DNA of 15,386 nucleotides from Actinomycetes bacterium (lineage in GTDB: Bacteria > Actinomycetota > Acidimicrobiia > Acidimicrobiales > RAAP-2). Both the position numbers and the translations under genes were made by a program. The notes under the pieces are model-generated. The model was not told where the DNA came from and did not search any database. It saw nothing but the letters and a program-made list of their open reading frames with translations. The DNA lies in NCBI GenBank assembly GCA_021849435.1, contig JAJZSX010000017.1, positions 1-15,386 of the forward strand, read 5' to 3'. Shown piece after piece: positions 6,985 through 13,797 of this stretch (position 1 is the first letter of the stretch; each line of letters begins with the position of its first letter).

Positions 6985-8076
6985 CTAGGCCGTCTGGTAG
7001 GTGTACTTGGCGAGCAGGGCCGCGGGAGTCCTCGGCGTCAGGGTCACATTGGGCAACGTGATCAAGTGCTTGATCCCCTTGGCGTTGTGGTGCCTGAGAT
7101 AGTTCACCGCGTTGAGCACGGAAAGCATGCCCTCCTTGGCGGGGTTCTGAGCGATCAACGCCGCGAAGATGCCCTTCTGGAGCAGGCTCACGTTGGTGCT
7201 GTAGGCGTCGTACCCGACCAATGCCACCTTGCCCGCGCCACACGACTTCGCACTGCAGGCCAGGCCGGCCGCTTGCAGTGCGCTCGCTGCCCCTTCGGCG
7301 TTGGTGCCGTCAATGGCGAAGATCCCGTTCAGCGGCTCCGAACTCCCCTGACCGTATTTGGTGAGCCATCCTTGGATATTGGAGTTGGCGGTCGTTGGGT
7401 TCGACTGTGAGTACGCTTCTGCCACGATTTTGATACCCGGATACTTCTTTGCCACCTCTGATTTGAAGCCCTTGAACCGGAGCACGTTCGTGGTAGCGGT
7501 CGGCGACGTCATACCGACGGCCACGTTGTACTTCTTGCCCGCTTTGTAACCCATTGCCTTGGCGAGCGCATCTGCGGCAGCCGCACCGCCCTGTGCGTTG
7601 TTACCCGTGACGAACGAGATGACCTTGGAAAGGTTGGCAACCGACGAGTCGACGTTGAAGGTCGCGATACCGTCGTGCACTGCCTGGTTGACGTAGGGCT
7701 GCAGCGCCTTCGGGTCCGTGGGTCCGAGCACCAGGGCGCTGGGCTTGCTGGACTGCAGTTGCGAAATGACCTGCTGGACGATAGGGATCTGCGTCGAAGG
7801 CGAGTACTGCGAGGGGTTGCCTTGCCAGATCAGATTCACCCCGAGCTTCGTCGCCTCAGCTTGAGCGCCAGCGTTCATCGAGATGAAGAATGGGTCCGCC
7901 TCGGCCCCGACCACAAAGGCGACCGTTATCTTCTTCGCGGAGGCACTCGCGACAGATGACGAGCCAACACTTATCAACGCGAGGGAACTCGCCACCAGCG
8001 CCCCCGACAGAACTGACTTGGCACTGATGAACCGTGTCATCCTGCCTCGTCCCAACCGCGATTGGTCTCTCTTCAT
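6985..8076 (-). CDS. Sugar-binding protein of ABC importer, RbsB-like
   Basis: This is a 363-residue secreted receptor of the periplasmic-binding-protein type I fold (Peripla_BP_4 group), first gene of the LacI-controlled importer. After a long basic start, a hydrophobic core from about residue 22 leads to an AxA cleavage site after about 47 (ASASA/KK). The mature part begins KKITVAFVVGAEADPFF, the first strand and ligand-binding loop of RbsB-like proteins, and continues with FAIDGTNAEGAASAL and VALVGYDA in the expected places. No lipobox cysteine is present. The ATG start is backed by GGGGGAGA about five bases upstream; a second ATG twelve codons in has a poorer site. The ligand could be ribose, fructose or another monosaccharide; the linked PfkB kinase favours a sugar phosphorylated after uptake. 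Confidence 0.9.
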   Translation of the reverse strand: MKRDQSRLGRGRMTRFISAKSVLSGALVASSLALISVGSSSVASASAKKITVAFVVGAEADPFFISMNAGAQAEATKLGVNLIWQGNPSQYSPSTQIPIVQQVISQLQSSKPSALVLGPTDPKALQPYVNQAVHDGIATFNVDSSVANLSKVISFVTGNNAQGGAAAADALAKAMGYKAGKKYNVAVGMTSPTATTNVLRFKGFKSEVAKKYPGIKIVAEAYSQSNPTTANSNIQGWLTKYGQGSSEPLNGIFAIDGTNAEGAASALQAAGLACSAKSCGAGKVALVGYDAYSTNVSLLQKGIFAALIAQNPAKEGMLSVLNAVNYLRHHNAKGIKHLITLPNVTLTPRTPAALLAKYTYQTA

Positions 8077-8125
8077 TGGTTCTCCCCCTGATATTCGGTA
8101 CGTCGAGCACTTCCCAACGCCCGTC

Positions 8126-8139
8126 AGACAACGTTGTCT
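8126..8139. promoter_or_regulatory. LacI-family operator, perfect 14-bp palindrome AGACAACGTTGTCT
   Basis: AGACAACGTTGTCT is fully self-complementary with a central CG, the usual form of LacI-family operators. It begins two bases after the -10 box of the importer promoter, so it covers the expected transcription start. A bound repressor would block initiation. The same core recurs with one mismatch at 9297-9308. The neighbouring LacI-family gene is the obvious binder, though this is inference. Confidence 0.82.
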
Positions 8140-8141
8140 AG

Positions 8142-8170
8142 AGATTAGCGACCGTGACTTCGCGCGTCAA
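8142..8170 (-). promoter_or_regulatory. Promoter of the LacI-controlled importer operon
   Basis: On the minus strand the -35 box TTGACG (8165-8170) is followed by exactly 17 bases and the -10 box TAATCT (8142-8147). Both are close to the housekeeping sigma consensus. Transcription should begin near 8135, giving a leader of about 60 bases before the binding-protein ATG. The promoter lies between the lacI stop and the importer, so the importer can be transcribed apart from lacI. Confidence 0.75.
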
Positions 8171-8194
8171 TGCAGCACACGAGAAATTGTGACG

Positions 8195-9238
8195 CTACCG
8201 CCGCGGTCGAATCTCGCCCGAGCCGCGCGCGACATACCTCGTCGAAATGACCACCCGCTGGGTCGCCGAACGGTCGCCATCCAACCGGTTGAAGAGCAGC
8301 TCGGCCGCTCGACGACCGATCATTGACACCTCTTGGGCCACGACGGATACGGCGGGTACGAGCAGGTCGGCCAGCGGGAAGTCATCGAAGCCGACCAGCG
8401 CGGTGCGTCTCTCGACATCGTGGGCACGCAGCGACCTGACCGCACCAATGGTGAGGATATTGCGACTCGCAAAGATGGCCGTTGGCGGGTCGCTGAGCTC
8501 TAGCATCCGGTCGACCAACATCGATGCCGCAGAACTGGATCGAACGTTGAGGTGGACGAGTTCACTTGCGACCTCCAGCCCACGGGCCCGATGCGCCTCC
8601 TCGTAGCCCAAGTACCGCTCGCGCGCCGTCCACAGGACGGCGTCGTCGCCCAGGAACCCAATTCGTTGATGTCCGAGGTCCAACAGCCGGTCGATTGCGC
8701 GTGCAGTTCCGTCGCGGTTGTCGCTCAATACATGGTCGGCGTCCAGATCGATCGGCGGCCGATCGACGAAGACGAAGGCGGTTCCTGCGTGTTGGTCGCG
8801 CGCTAGGTAGTCGTGTGACTGACTCGCTGGAGCCAGAATCATGCCGTCCACCTGGTGGCTCGACATCGACGTCGCGAGCGATCGTTCGCGGTCCGCACTT
8901 TCGTCAAGACTTCCCGCGAGCACCGAGACGCCCCGCCGCGTAGCCACCTCCTCGATAGCGCGAATGATCGTCGCCGAGAACGGGTTGGAAAGGTCTTCGA
9001 GTAGGACGCCAATCGTCGACGATCGACCGTCTAGGCGACGAAGCGACCGCGCCTTGAGGTTCGGTCGATACGAGAGTTTCTGAACCGCGTCCTCGACCCG
9101 CTGCACCAATTGCTCGTTCACGTTCGATTCGTGATTGATCACGCGAGAGACCGTCTTCAAACTGACGCCGGCAACGTTCGCGACATCCTTCATCGTCGCT
9201 CTCGACGTGATCATTGGTTCGTCAGGTTCGTTAGACAC
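8195..9238 (-). CDS. LacI-family transcriptional repressor
   Basis: This is a 347-residue DNA-binding regulator. A helix-turn-helix lies at residues 16-36 (MKDVANVAGVSLKTVSRVIN) and the hinge at about 57-67 (YRPNLKARSLR), followed by a sugar-sensing domain of the periplasmic-binding type starting at IGVLLEDLSNPF. The recognition helix sequence SLKTVSRVIN suits CG-centred palindromes. The GTG start at 9236-9238 is supported by GAGGAG five bases upstream; the in-frame ATGs at codons 9 and 16 would cut into or abut the DNA-binding domain. It lies directly upstream of the importer on the same strand and divergent from a PfkB kinase. Operator copies sit in front of the importer and in the divergent gap, so it likely represses importer, kinase and itself until the sugar binds. 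Confidence 0.93.
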   Translation of the reverse strand: MSNEPDEPMITSRATMKDVANVAGVSLKTVSRVINHESNVNEQLVQRVEDAVQKLSYRPNLKARSLRRLDGRSSTIGVLLEDLSNPFSATIIRAIEEVATRRGVSVLAGSLDESADRERSLATSMSSHQVDGMILAPASQSHDYLARDQHAGTAFVFVDRPPIDLDADHVLSDNRDGTARAIDRLLDLGHQRIGFLGDDAVLWTARERYLGYEEAHRARGLEVASELVHLNVRSSSAASMLVDRMLELSDPPTAIFASRNILTIGAVRSLRAHDVERRTALVGFDDFPLADLLVPAVSVVAQEVSMIGRRAAELLFNRLDGDRSATQRVVISTRYVARGSGEIRPRR

Positions 9239-9286
9239 GAACTCTCCTCACGCGTTCAAGCACCACCCGCCAATGCGGTGAACGTC

Positions 9287-9315
9287 AGTGTAACGAGATA
9301 ACGTTGTCACATCAA
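9287..9315 (-). promoter_or_regulatory. Promoter of the lacI-family gene
   Basis: On the minus strand TTGATG (9310-9315) and TACACT (9287-9292) are 17 bases apart, a good housekeeping-type match. The operator copy at 9297-9308 lies wholly in the spacer, which predicts autorepression. The start of transcription would be near 9280, leaving about 42 bases of leader with a strong ribosome site. Confidence 0.6.
9297..9308. promoter_or_regulatory. Second LacI-family operator, GATAACGTTGTC
   Basis: GATAACGTTGTC matches the core of the palindrome at 8128-8137 and its flanks, with one change (T for C) breaking perfect symmetry. It lies in the gap between the divergent lacI and kinase genes, inside the lacI promoter spacer and just upstream of the kinase. 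One bound dimer could repress both directions. Confidence 0.72.
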
Positions 9316-9371
9316 TGACGCGAGTCTGGGGAACCGTGAGCGCAGTATCGAATCACAGACGGGTGGCGGCC

Positions 9372-10346
9372 ATGGGGACTGACGAGGTCGTCGTCGTCGG
9401 CGAGAACCTCGTCGATCTGGTGATTGGCGACGAAGGCGTCACGCCGATTCCCGGCGGTGGACCGTTCACGGTCGCACGGACGATCGCGCGGCTCGGGTTT
9501 CGACCGCACTTTTTCAGCGGCATCGCCAACGACCGTTTCGGCGTCCAGCTTCGCGACACGCTCCTGGACGACGGCGTGGTCATCACGTTCGATCGACCAT
9601 CAACGAGACCAACCAGCCTCGCAGTCGTGGACTCACGAGGGGCCTCGACGAGTTACACCTTCTACCTGAGCGACACCGCAGCCTTCGAGATCGACGCCGC
9701 CACAGCGCTTGAGCGATACCACGGACTCGTGGCGCCCGCCGCACTCTATGTCGGGACACTCGGGCTTCTCGTCGAGCCGATGGCTAGCGCCGCGACATCT
9801 TTGGTGGTGGCAGCCGATCCCACCACCCTGGTCGTCGTCGACCCGAACTGCCGCCCGAGTGCCACGACCGACCCGAGTCGTTACCGGTCTCGTCTCGATG
9901 ATCTCTTCGCACGTGCCGACGTCGTCAAGGTCAGCGTCGACGACCTCGAATTCATCGACCCCAACCGTGAACATCTCGACACCGCTCGATCTATCGCCGA
10001 GCGCGGAGTGCCCTGGATCATCGTCACCGACGGCCCCCGGCCGGTCCGGCTGCTCAGCCCCCGTGGCGTGTCCCACTTCCCCGTCGACGACCGGTCCGTC
10101 GTTGACACGATCGGTGCCGGTGACGCGCTGGTGGGCGGCTTCCTCTCGTGGTGGGTTGGACATCACCTCGACCGGCGCGCCATTGACGACTACGACGCTG
10201 TCAGCGACGCACTGACCGCCGCGATGGCAATCGCCGCGATCACATGCGAACGTCGCGGGGCGCTCCCGCCGATGCGCAGCGACCTCGGGGATACCCCGTC
10301 CTGGCGGTGGCTCACGGCGCCGCACCGGTCCGACTCGTCGACCTAG
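9372..10346 (+). CDS. PfkB-family carbohydrate kinase (fructokinase/ribokinase-like)
   Basis: This is a 324-residue cytosolic sugar kinase using ATP. The N-terminal VVVVGENLVDLVIG and PGGGPFTVARTIARLG (about residues 27-42) form the first PfkB signature. DTIGAGDALVGGFL (245-258) is the second, with the catalytic Asp at 251 and the anion hole GAG. The size is usual for the family. I took the ATG at 9372 because the conserved first strand begins four residues later and GGTGG precedes it; an in-frame ATG at 9315 would add 19 residues of atypical codons and begin next to the operator. It is divergent from lacI across a shared operator, so it probably phosphorylates the sugar brought in by the 5117-8076 importer. 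Fructose or ribose are the likeliest substrates, but 2-keto-3-deoxygluconate cannot be excluded. Confidence 0.9.
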   Translation: MGTDEVVVVGENLVDLVIGDEGVTPIPGGGPFTVARTIARLGFRPHFFSGIANDRFGVQLRDTLLDDGVVITFDRPSTRPTSLAVVDSRGASTSYTFYLSDTAAFEIDAATALERYHGLVAPAALYVGTLGLLVEPMASAATSLVVAADPTTLVVVDPNCRPSATTDPSRYRSRLDDLFARADVVKVSVDDLEFIDPNREHLDTARSIAERGVPWIIVTDGPRPVRLLSPRGVSHFPVDDRSVVDTIGAGDALVGGFLSWWVGHHLDRRAIDDYDAVSDALTAAMAIAAITCERRGALPPMRSDLGDTPSWRWLTAPHRSDSST

Positions 10347-10351
10347 ACCCG

Positions 10352-10357
10352 TAACAT
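10352..10357 (+). promoter_or_regulatory. -10 box of a probably leaderless promoter for the DUF255 gene
   Basis: TAACAT stands exactly six bases before the ATG at 10364, so transcription would begin at or within a base of the start codon. No ribosome site precedes the ATG, which supports leaderless translation, common in actinobacteria. The -35 region is weak. The kinase stop codon lies only 17 bases upstream, so read-through from it is also possible. Confidence 0.5.
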
Positions 10358-10363
10358 CTCGCC

Positions 10364-12349
10364 ATGAATCGATTGGCCTTGTCGACCTCGGCGTACCTGC
10401 GACAACACGCCGACAATCCCGTTGACTGGTGGCCGTGGGGCGAAGACGCGCTCGAGCGCGCGCGCGAACTCGATCGGCCCATCTTCCTCTCCATCGGGTA
10501 CGCCGCCTGTCACTGGTGTCACGTCATGGCCCACGAGTCATTCGAAGACCTCGCCATTGCCGAGTTCCTCAACAAGCACTTCATCGCCATCAAGGTCGAC
10601 CGCGAAGAACGACCCGACCTCGACACGATCTACATGACGGCGACCCAACTGGTCAAAGGACAGGGGGGGTGGCCGATGTCGGTCTTCCTCACGCCCGATG
10701 GACGGCCCTTCCTCGCTGGGACCTACTATCCACCCTCCGATCGCGCCGGAACCGTCGGGTTCCCGAGGCTCCTGCGAGCGGTGCGCGACGCCTGGACCAA
10801 CGCGCGGACGCTCGTGACTGACCAGGCGGATCAACTGGACGCCGCGCTTCGACGCGAGGTCTCCTTCATCGACCACCTCACTGAACCCAGCGAGCGCCTC
10901 GATCTCGCGTCGATTCGGCGCCGCCTGCGCGAAGAGCTCACGTCACGCCTCGATGAGCACGGTGGTTTCGGCCGCGCACCCAAGTTCCCGCGCCCGAGTT
11001 ACGTGGACGCCCTCATGGACGGCGATGACGAGACCTCGCGTCAGGCCGCGACGCTCACACTTCACGCGATGTCCCATGGTGGGCTCTACGACCACTTCGG
11101 TGGTGGCTTCGCGCGTTACAGCGTCGACGATCGGTGGCGCGTGCCGCACTTCGAGAAGATGCTGAGCGACCAGGCGCTGCTAGCCCTGTGCTACTTGCGA
11201 GCCCACCGGCGAACGGAGAACGACGAGTGGCACGACGTCGCGCTTCAAACCCTGCACTTCGTTCGACGTGAGCTCGCGACCCCCGACGGCTACGCGTCCT
11301 CCCTCGACGCCGACGCGGCGGGCATCGAGGGCTCACACATCACCTGGACGCCGGACGAGGTGACGGCGGTGCTTGAAGAAGCCGGCCTGGCCCACCTCAG
11401 CGATGCGGTCATGCGACGGTGGCAGATCACCCCATCCGGTGACCTCGACGGACGATCGGTGCCCAACCTGGCACCGGGTGAACCGTTCGTGACGCCCATG
11501 CACCTCGACCTTGCCCACCGCGCCCTTCAGGTCGCGCGCCAACGGCGCCCCCAACCGTCGCGCGATGACAAGGTCGTGCTTGAGTGGAACGCCATGGTGG
11601 CACGCGCCTTCTTCGCGACCGGCGACACCGATCTCATCGCCGACGGTCGTGCGCTACTCGATTCGCTGCGAGCGACGCACCTGATCGATGGGACGTGGTT
11701 CCGAGTCGGGCAACGGGCGGCGCACGCCACAGCGAGTGACCTCGCGTGGCTCATCGACGCCGAACTCGACGCGTTCGAGGTGAACGGGGACGATTCGTGG
11801 CTCCAATGGGCCCGTGATGACGCGGCCTACCTCCTCGCCCACTACTGGGACGGACCCCTACCCACCCGCGACGAATCGGTCACGGGCACCGGGCTCTACG
11901 AATCAAGTGACCTCGTCACGGACGTCCTCGTGCGCACCAAGGGTCTCTTCGACGGGGCCACACCCTCGGGCCACGCCGTGGCGACCCGGGCTCTGGCCCG
12001 GCTCGGCCTCATCGACGAGCGCGCCGACCTCCTCGGGGCCGCCCAGCGACTCGTCGAGGTGGCCGGCAACCTTTTGACCAATCACCCGACCAGCGTTCCC
12101 GATCTGGTCGACGCCGCCGGTTTCGCCCTCGACGGCGTCGAGGTCGTCATCCCGGGACCCGTGAGCCCCCTCAGCGGTCACCTACGATTGATGTCCATGC
12201 CACACGCCGTTCTCGTCACCGGATCGGGTTCCTCGCCGTTACTGGCCGGACGCAAGCCCGGTTGGGCCTACGTCTGTCGGCGCGGCGTCTGCCTCGCACC
12301 GGTTCGCACCGTCGATCAACTCGACGATCAACTCCGCTCGATTCGCTGA
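10364..12349 (+). CDS. DUF255 thioredoxin-domain protein (YyaL/SSP411 family)
   Basis: This is a 661-residue cytosolic protein of the widespread YyaL family. The N-terminal part is a thioredoxin-like domain (about residues 1-165) with the CHWC active-site motif at 49-52, inside GYAACHWCHVM, and the family motifs ESFED and KVDREERPDLD just after. The remainder is an (alpha/alpha)6-barrel-like region related to N-acylglucosamine 2-epimerases and glycosidases, with GGLYDHFGGGFARYSVD and VPHFEKMLSDQA as landmarks. The length is usual and the frame intact. The biochemical role of the family is not established; a redox or sugar-related task has been proposed only on the basis of domains. The stop overlaps the start of the next gene by one base. 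Family call secure, function unknown. Confidence 0.93.
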   Translation: MNRLALSTSAYLRQHADNPVDWWPWGEDALERARELDRPIFLSIGYAACHWCHVMAHESFEDLAIAEFLNKHFIAIKVDREERPDLDTIYMTATQLVKGQGGWPMSVFLTPDGRPFLAGTYYPPSDRAGTVGFPRLLRAVRDAWTNARTLVTDQADQLDAALRREVSFIDHLTEPSERLDLASIRRRLREELTSRLDEHGGFGRAPKFPRPSYVDALMDGDDETSRQAATLTLHAMSHGGLYDHFGGGFARYSVDDRWRVPHFEKMLSDQALLALCYLRAHRRTENDEWHDVALQTLHFVRRELATPDGYASSLDADAAGIEGSHITWTPDEVTAVLEEAGLAHLSDAVMRRWQITPSGDLDGRSVPNLAPGEPFVTPMHLDLAHRALQVARQRRPQPSRDDKVVLEWNAMVARAFFATGDTDLIADGRALLDSLRATHLIDGTWFRVGQRAAHATASDLAWLIDAELDAFEVNGDDSWLQWARDDAAYLLAHYWDGPLPTRDESVTGTGLYESSDLVTDVLVRTKGLFDGATPSGHAVATRALARLGLIDERADLLGAAQRLVEVAGNLLTNHPTSVPDLVDAAGFALDGVEVVIPGPVSPLSGHLRLMSMPHAVLVTGSGSSPLLAGRKPGWAYVCRRGVCLAPVRTVDQLDDQLRSIR

Positions 12350-13068
12350 TGGCGCTGCTCTCCCGCGACCCGGCCGTTCGTGAGATCAAGCAGCTCGTCG
12401 AGCGCATGGTGCACCATCCGACCGTCGACCTCTCGCCGAACTCGACGATGTTCGGCCTCGTCCTGGGCTCGACCAACGAGACCACCACCGTGATGGACCT
12501 CGCCTCGCACACCATCGTTCGCTGGCGTATCCCCTGGCCGAGGGGGGTTGAGACCGACCTGGTCACGTTCGACGTCGTCGAGGGGCAGTTGGCGGGCGAC
12601 ATCGAGCGCACCGACCTCGCCCAACCCGAGGCAGTCACCATCGCCGACCTCCCTCGACGTCTCGGGTCGTATCGGGGCAGACACATCCGTCACTGGCTTG
12701 AAGAGCTCGCAACGCCCGCCGATGGCCCCTTGTTCGGCTTCCGGGGTCCGAGCGCCCCGTACTGGGAGTTCCGCGGCGAGCGACCGAGCGTCGCGCTCAT
12801 CGCCGCCGATCGGGGACCGCAGCTGCTGCGCCGTCACGACGACGGATCGACGTGGGTGCGCTTCGGGTGGTTCGGCGACGATGTCTGGCTCGTCTGCGAG
12901 GACAGCCACGCCATCCGAACAATGGAGGCGACGCGCCAGTCGTCCCTCGCGGGCAAGGACCTCGCCACGTCGCTCGGGTTTCGGCCCACCTACGTGCTGA
13001 CCACGCTGTCACGCCCCGTTGACGGCCACTGTTACAAGAGCTGCACGGGACTACTGCCCCGGGGGTAG
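12349..13068 (+). CDS. Conserved-looking protein of unknown function, coupled to the DUF255 gene
   Basis: I do not recognise this 239-residue protein. The ATG at 12349 overlaps the preceding stop as TGATG, which points to translational coupling and fixes the start; an open frame extends further upstream only as the shadow of the DUF255 gene. It has no signal peptide or membrane segment, is rich in Arg, Asp and Trp, and has a segment with alternating hydrophobics (about 33-60) that looks like beta strands. The C-terminus ends with a CYKSC pair four residues apart, which might bind metal or respond to redox, interesting beside a thioredoxin-domain gene. Codon use matches its neighbours. The coding call is good; the function is not known. 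Confidence 0.8.
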   Translation: MALLSRDPAVREIKQLVERMVHHPTVDLSPNSTMFGLVLGSTNETTTVMDLASHTIVRWRIPWPRGVETDLVTFDVVEGQLAGDIERTDLAQPEAVTIADLPRRLGSYRGRHIRHWLEELATPADGPLFGFRGPSAPYWEFRGERPSVALIAADRGPQLLRRHDDGSTWVRFGWFGDDVWLVCEDSHAIRTMEATRQSSLAGKDLATSLGFRPTYVLTTLSRPVDGHCYKSCTGLLPRG

Positions 13069-13096
13069 CGAATCCGTCTAAGCGCTAGCGGGGCAG
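13054..13096. terminator. Hairpin spanning the ends of two convergent genes
   Basis: The arms CTGCCCCG (13054-13061) and CGGGGCAG (13089-13096), plus inner arms TAGCG (13066-13070) and CGCTA (13083-13087), pair around a small bulge and a 12-base loop. The inner arms contain the stop codons of both convergent genes, which are only 16 bp apart. On the plus strand the stem is followed by TTT, a weak T-run; on the minus strand there is none. A shared terminator is likely but not textbook. Confidence 0.5.
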
Positions 13097-13756
13097 TTTG
13101 CCCGACGCGAGCGATTCCGCCATCGCCCAGCCGAAGGCGATGAGTCGTTGACCGGCCTCTGGACACAAGTCCGCGAAGAACTCGTCGGCGCCGTCGGGGA
13201 TGGCCCCCTTGGCGGCCACGTAGTCGAGACAGCCGACGGGCCCCGATGGGACCGTCATCACGAAGGTGTGATCATCGATGGCTTTCTCGGCGCCGAATCG
13301 CTTGGCCAGTCGCCGACCCCACGCGCGGTCCTCGCCGGTTGGCTTGTAACCCTTACGTGGCACGATGTCCTCGAGGCCCGCGAACGCGCGGAACCCGTCG
13401 GGCGAGGTCAGGCGCGCGCCGAGCAGAACATCCTCGTCGGGAAAGGCCAGCAGCGCCCGACGGAACTGATCGTGCAGGATCGACCGCAGGGTCTGGTCCG
13501 ACTTCGCGTTGCGATCGACCAGGAGCAGTCCGACCAGCAACGATGGTGTGCCACCAATCCGCTCCAAGGTGCTAAATGAGTAACCCCGCAGTTTGGATCC
13601 CTCGCGGGCGTGGGTGACCAGCACCCACTCCTCACGCTGCTTCGACAGGAAGCCGATGTCGAAATTCGGTTCACGGTCGACGCAGAGATCGGCCATCTCG
13701 GCCAATTCGGCGTCACTCAGGGCCGTCGTGTCCTTCGTAGTCACAATCATCGCCAT
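13085..13756 (-). CDS. Protein of unknown function next to dnaE
   Basis: I do not recognise this 223-residue soluble protein. It has no signal peptide or membrane helices. The middle (about residues 45-125) shows strand-helix alternation: WVLVTHAREG, then LRGYSFSTLERIGGTPSLLVGLLLVD, then a helix ending LLAFPDEDVLLGARL. This recalls a GNAT acetyltransferase layout without a clear acetyl-CoA loop, so I do not assign it. A Lys/Arg-rich stretch (about 133-160) follows. The start ATG lies directly behind a good promoter, with a second in-frame ATG two codons on. It reads in the same direction as dnaE, 41 bp downstream, and converges with the gene at 12349. Codon use is like that of the neighbours. 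Confidence 0.78.
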   Translation of the reverse strand: MAMIVTTKDTTALSDAELAEMADLCVDREPNFDIGFLSKQREEWVLVTHAREGSKLRGYSFSTLERIGGTPSLLVGLLLVDRNAKSDQTLRSILHDQFRRALLAFPDEDVLLGARLTSPDGFRAFAGLEDIVPRKGYKPTGEDRAWGRRLAKRFGAEKAIDDHTFVMTVPSGPVGCLDYVAAKGAIPDGADEFFADLCPEAGQRLIAFGWAMAESLASGKLPR

Positions 13757-13764
13757 AACTGTCT

Positions 13765-13792
13765 ATTCTACGGGACTTTCGTCACCGGCCAA
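13765..13792 (-). promoter_or_regulatory. Promoter of the 223-aa gene, near-leaderless
   Basis: On the minus strand TTGGCC (13787-13792), 16 bases, and TAGAAT (13765-13770) form a plausible housekeeping promoter in the 41-bp gap after dnaE. The -10 box ends eight bases before the ATG, so the transcript would have a leader of at most two or three bases and no ribosome site. This supports the chosen start. Confidence 0.55.
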
Positions 13793-13797
13793 TACGC

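Noticed and set aside
6481..7410. Long plus-strand open frame opposite the permease and binding-protein genes
   Set aside because: Its product is rich in His, Arg, Asp and Gln with no recognisable domain, and it runs antisense through two firmly identified importer genes and their hairpin; it is a high-GC shadow.
9633..10325. 230-codon minus-strand open frame opposite the PfkB kinase
   Set aside because: No family features; the kinase on the plus strand has both PfkB signatures.
12328..12909. 193-codon minus-strand frame opposite the 239-aa gene
   Set aside because: The plus-strand gene has start-stop overlap with DUF255 and better residue balance; the minus frame has no ribosome site and crosses the convergent layout.
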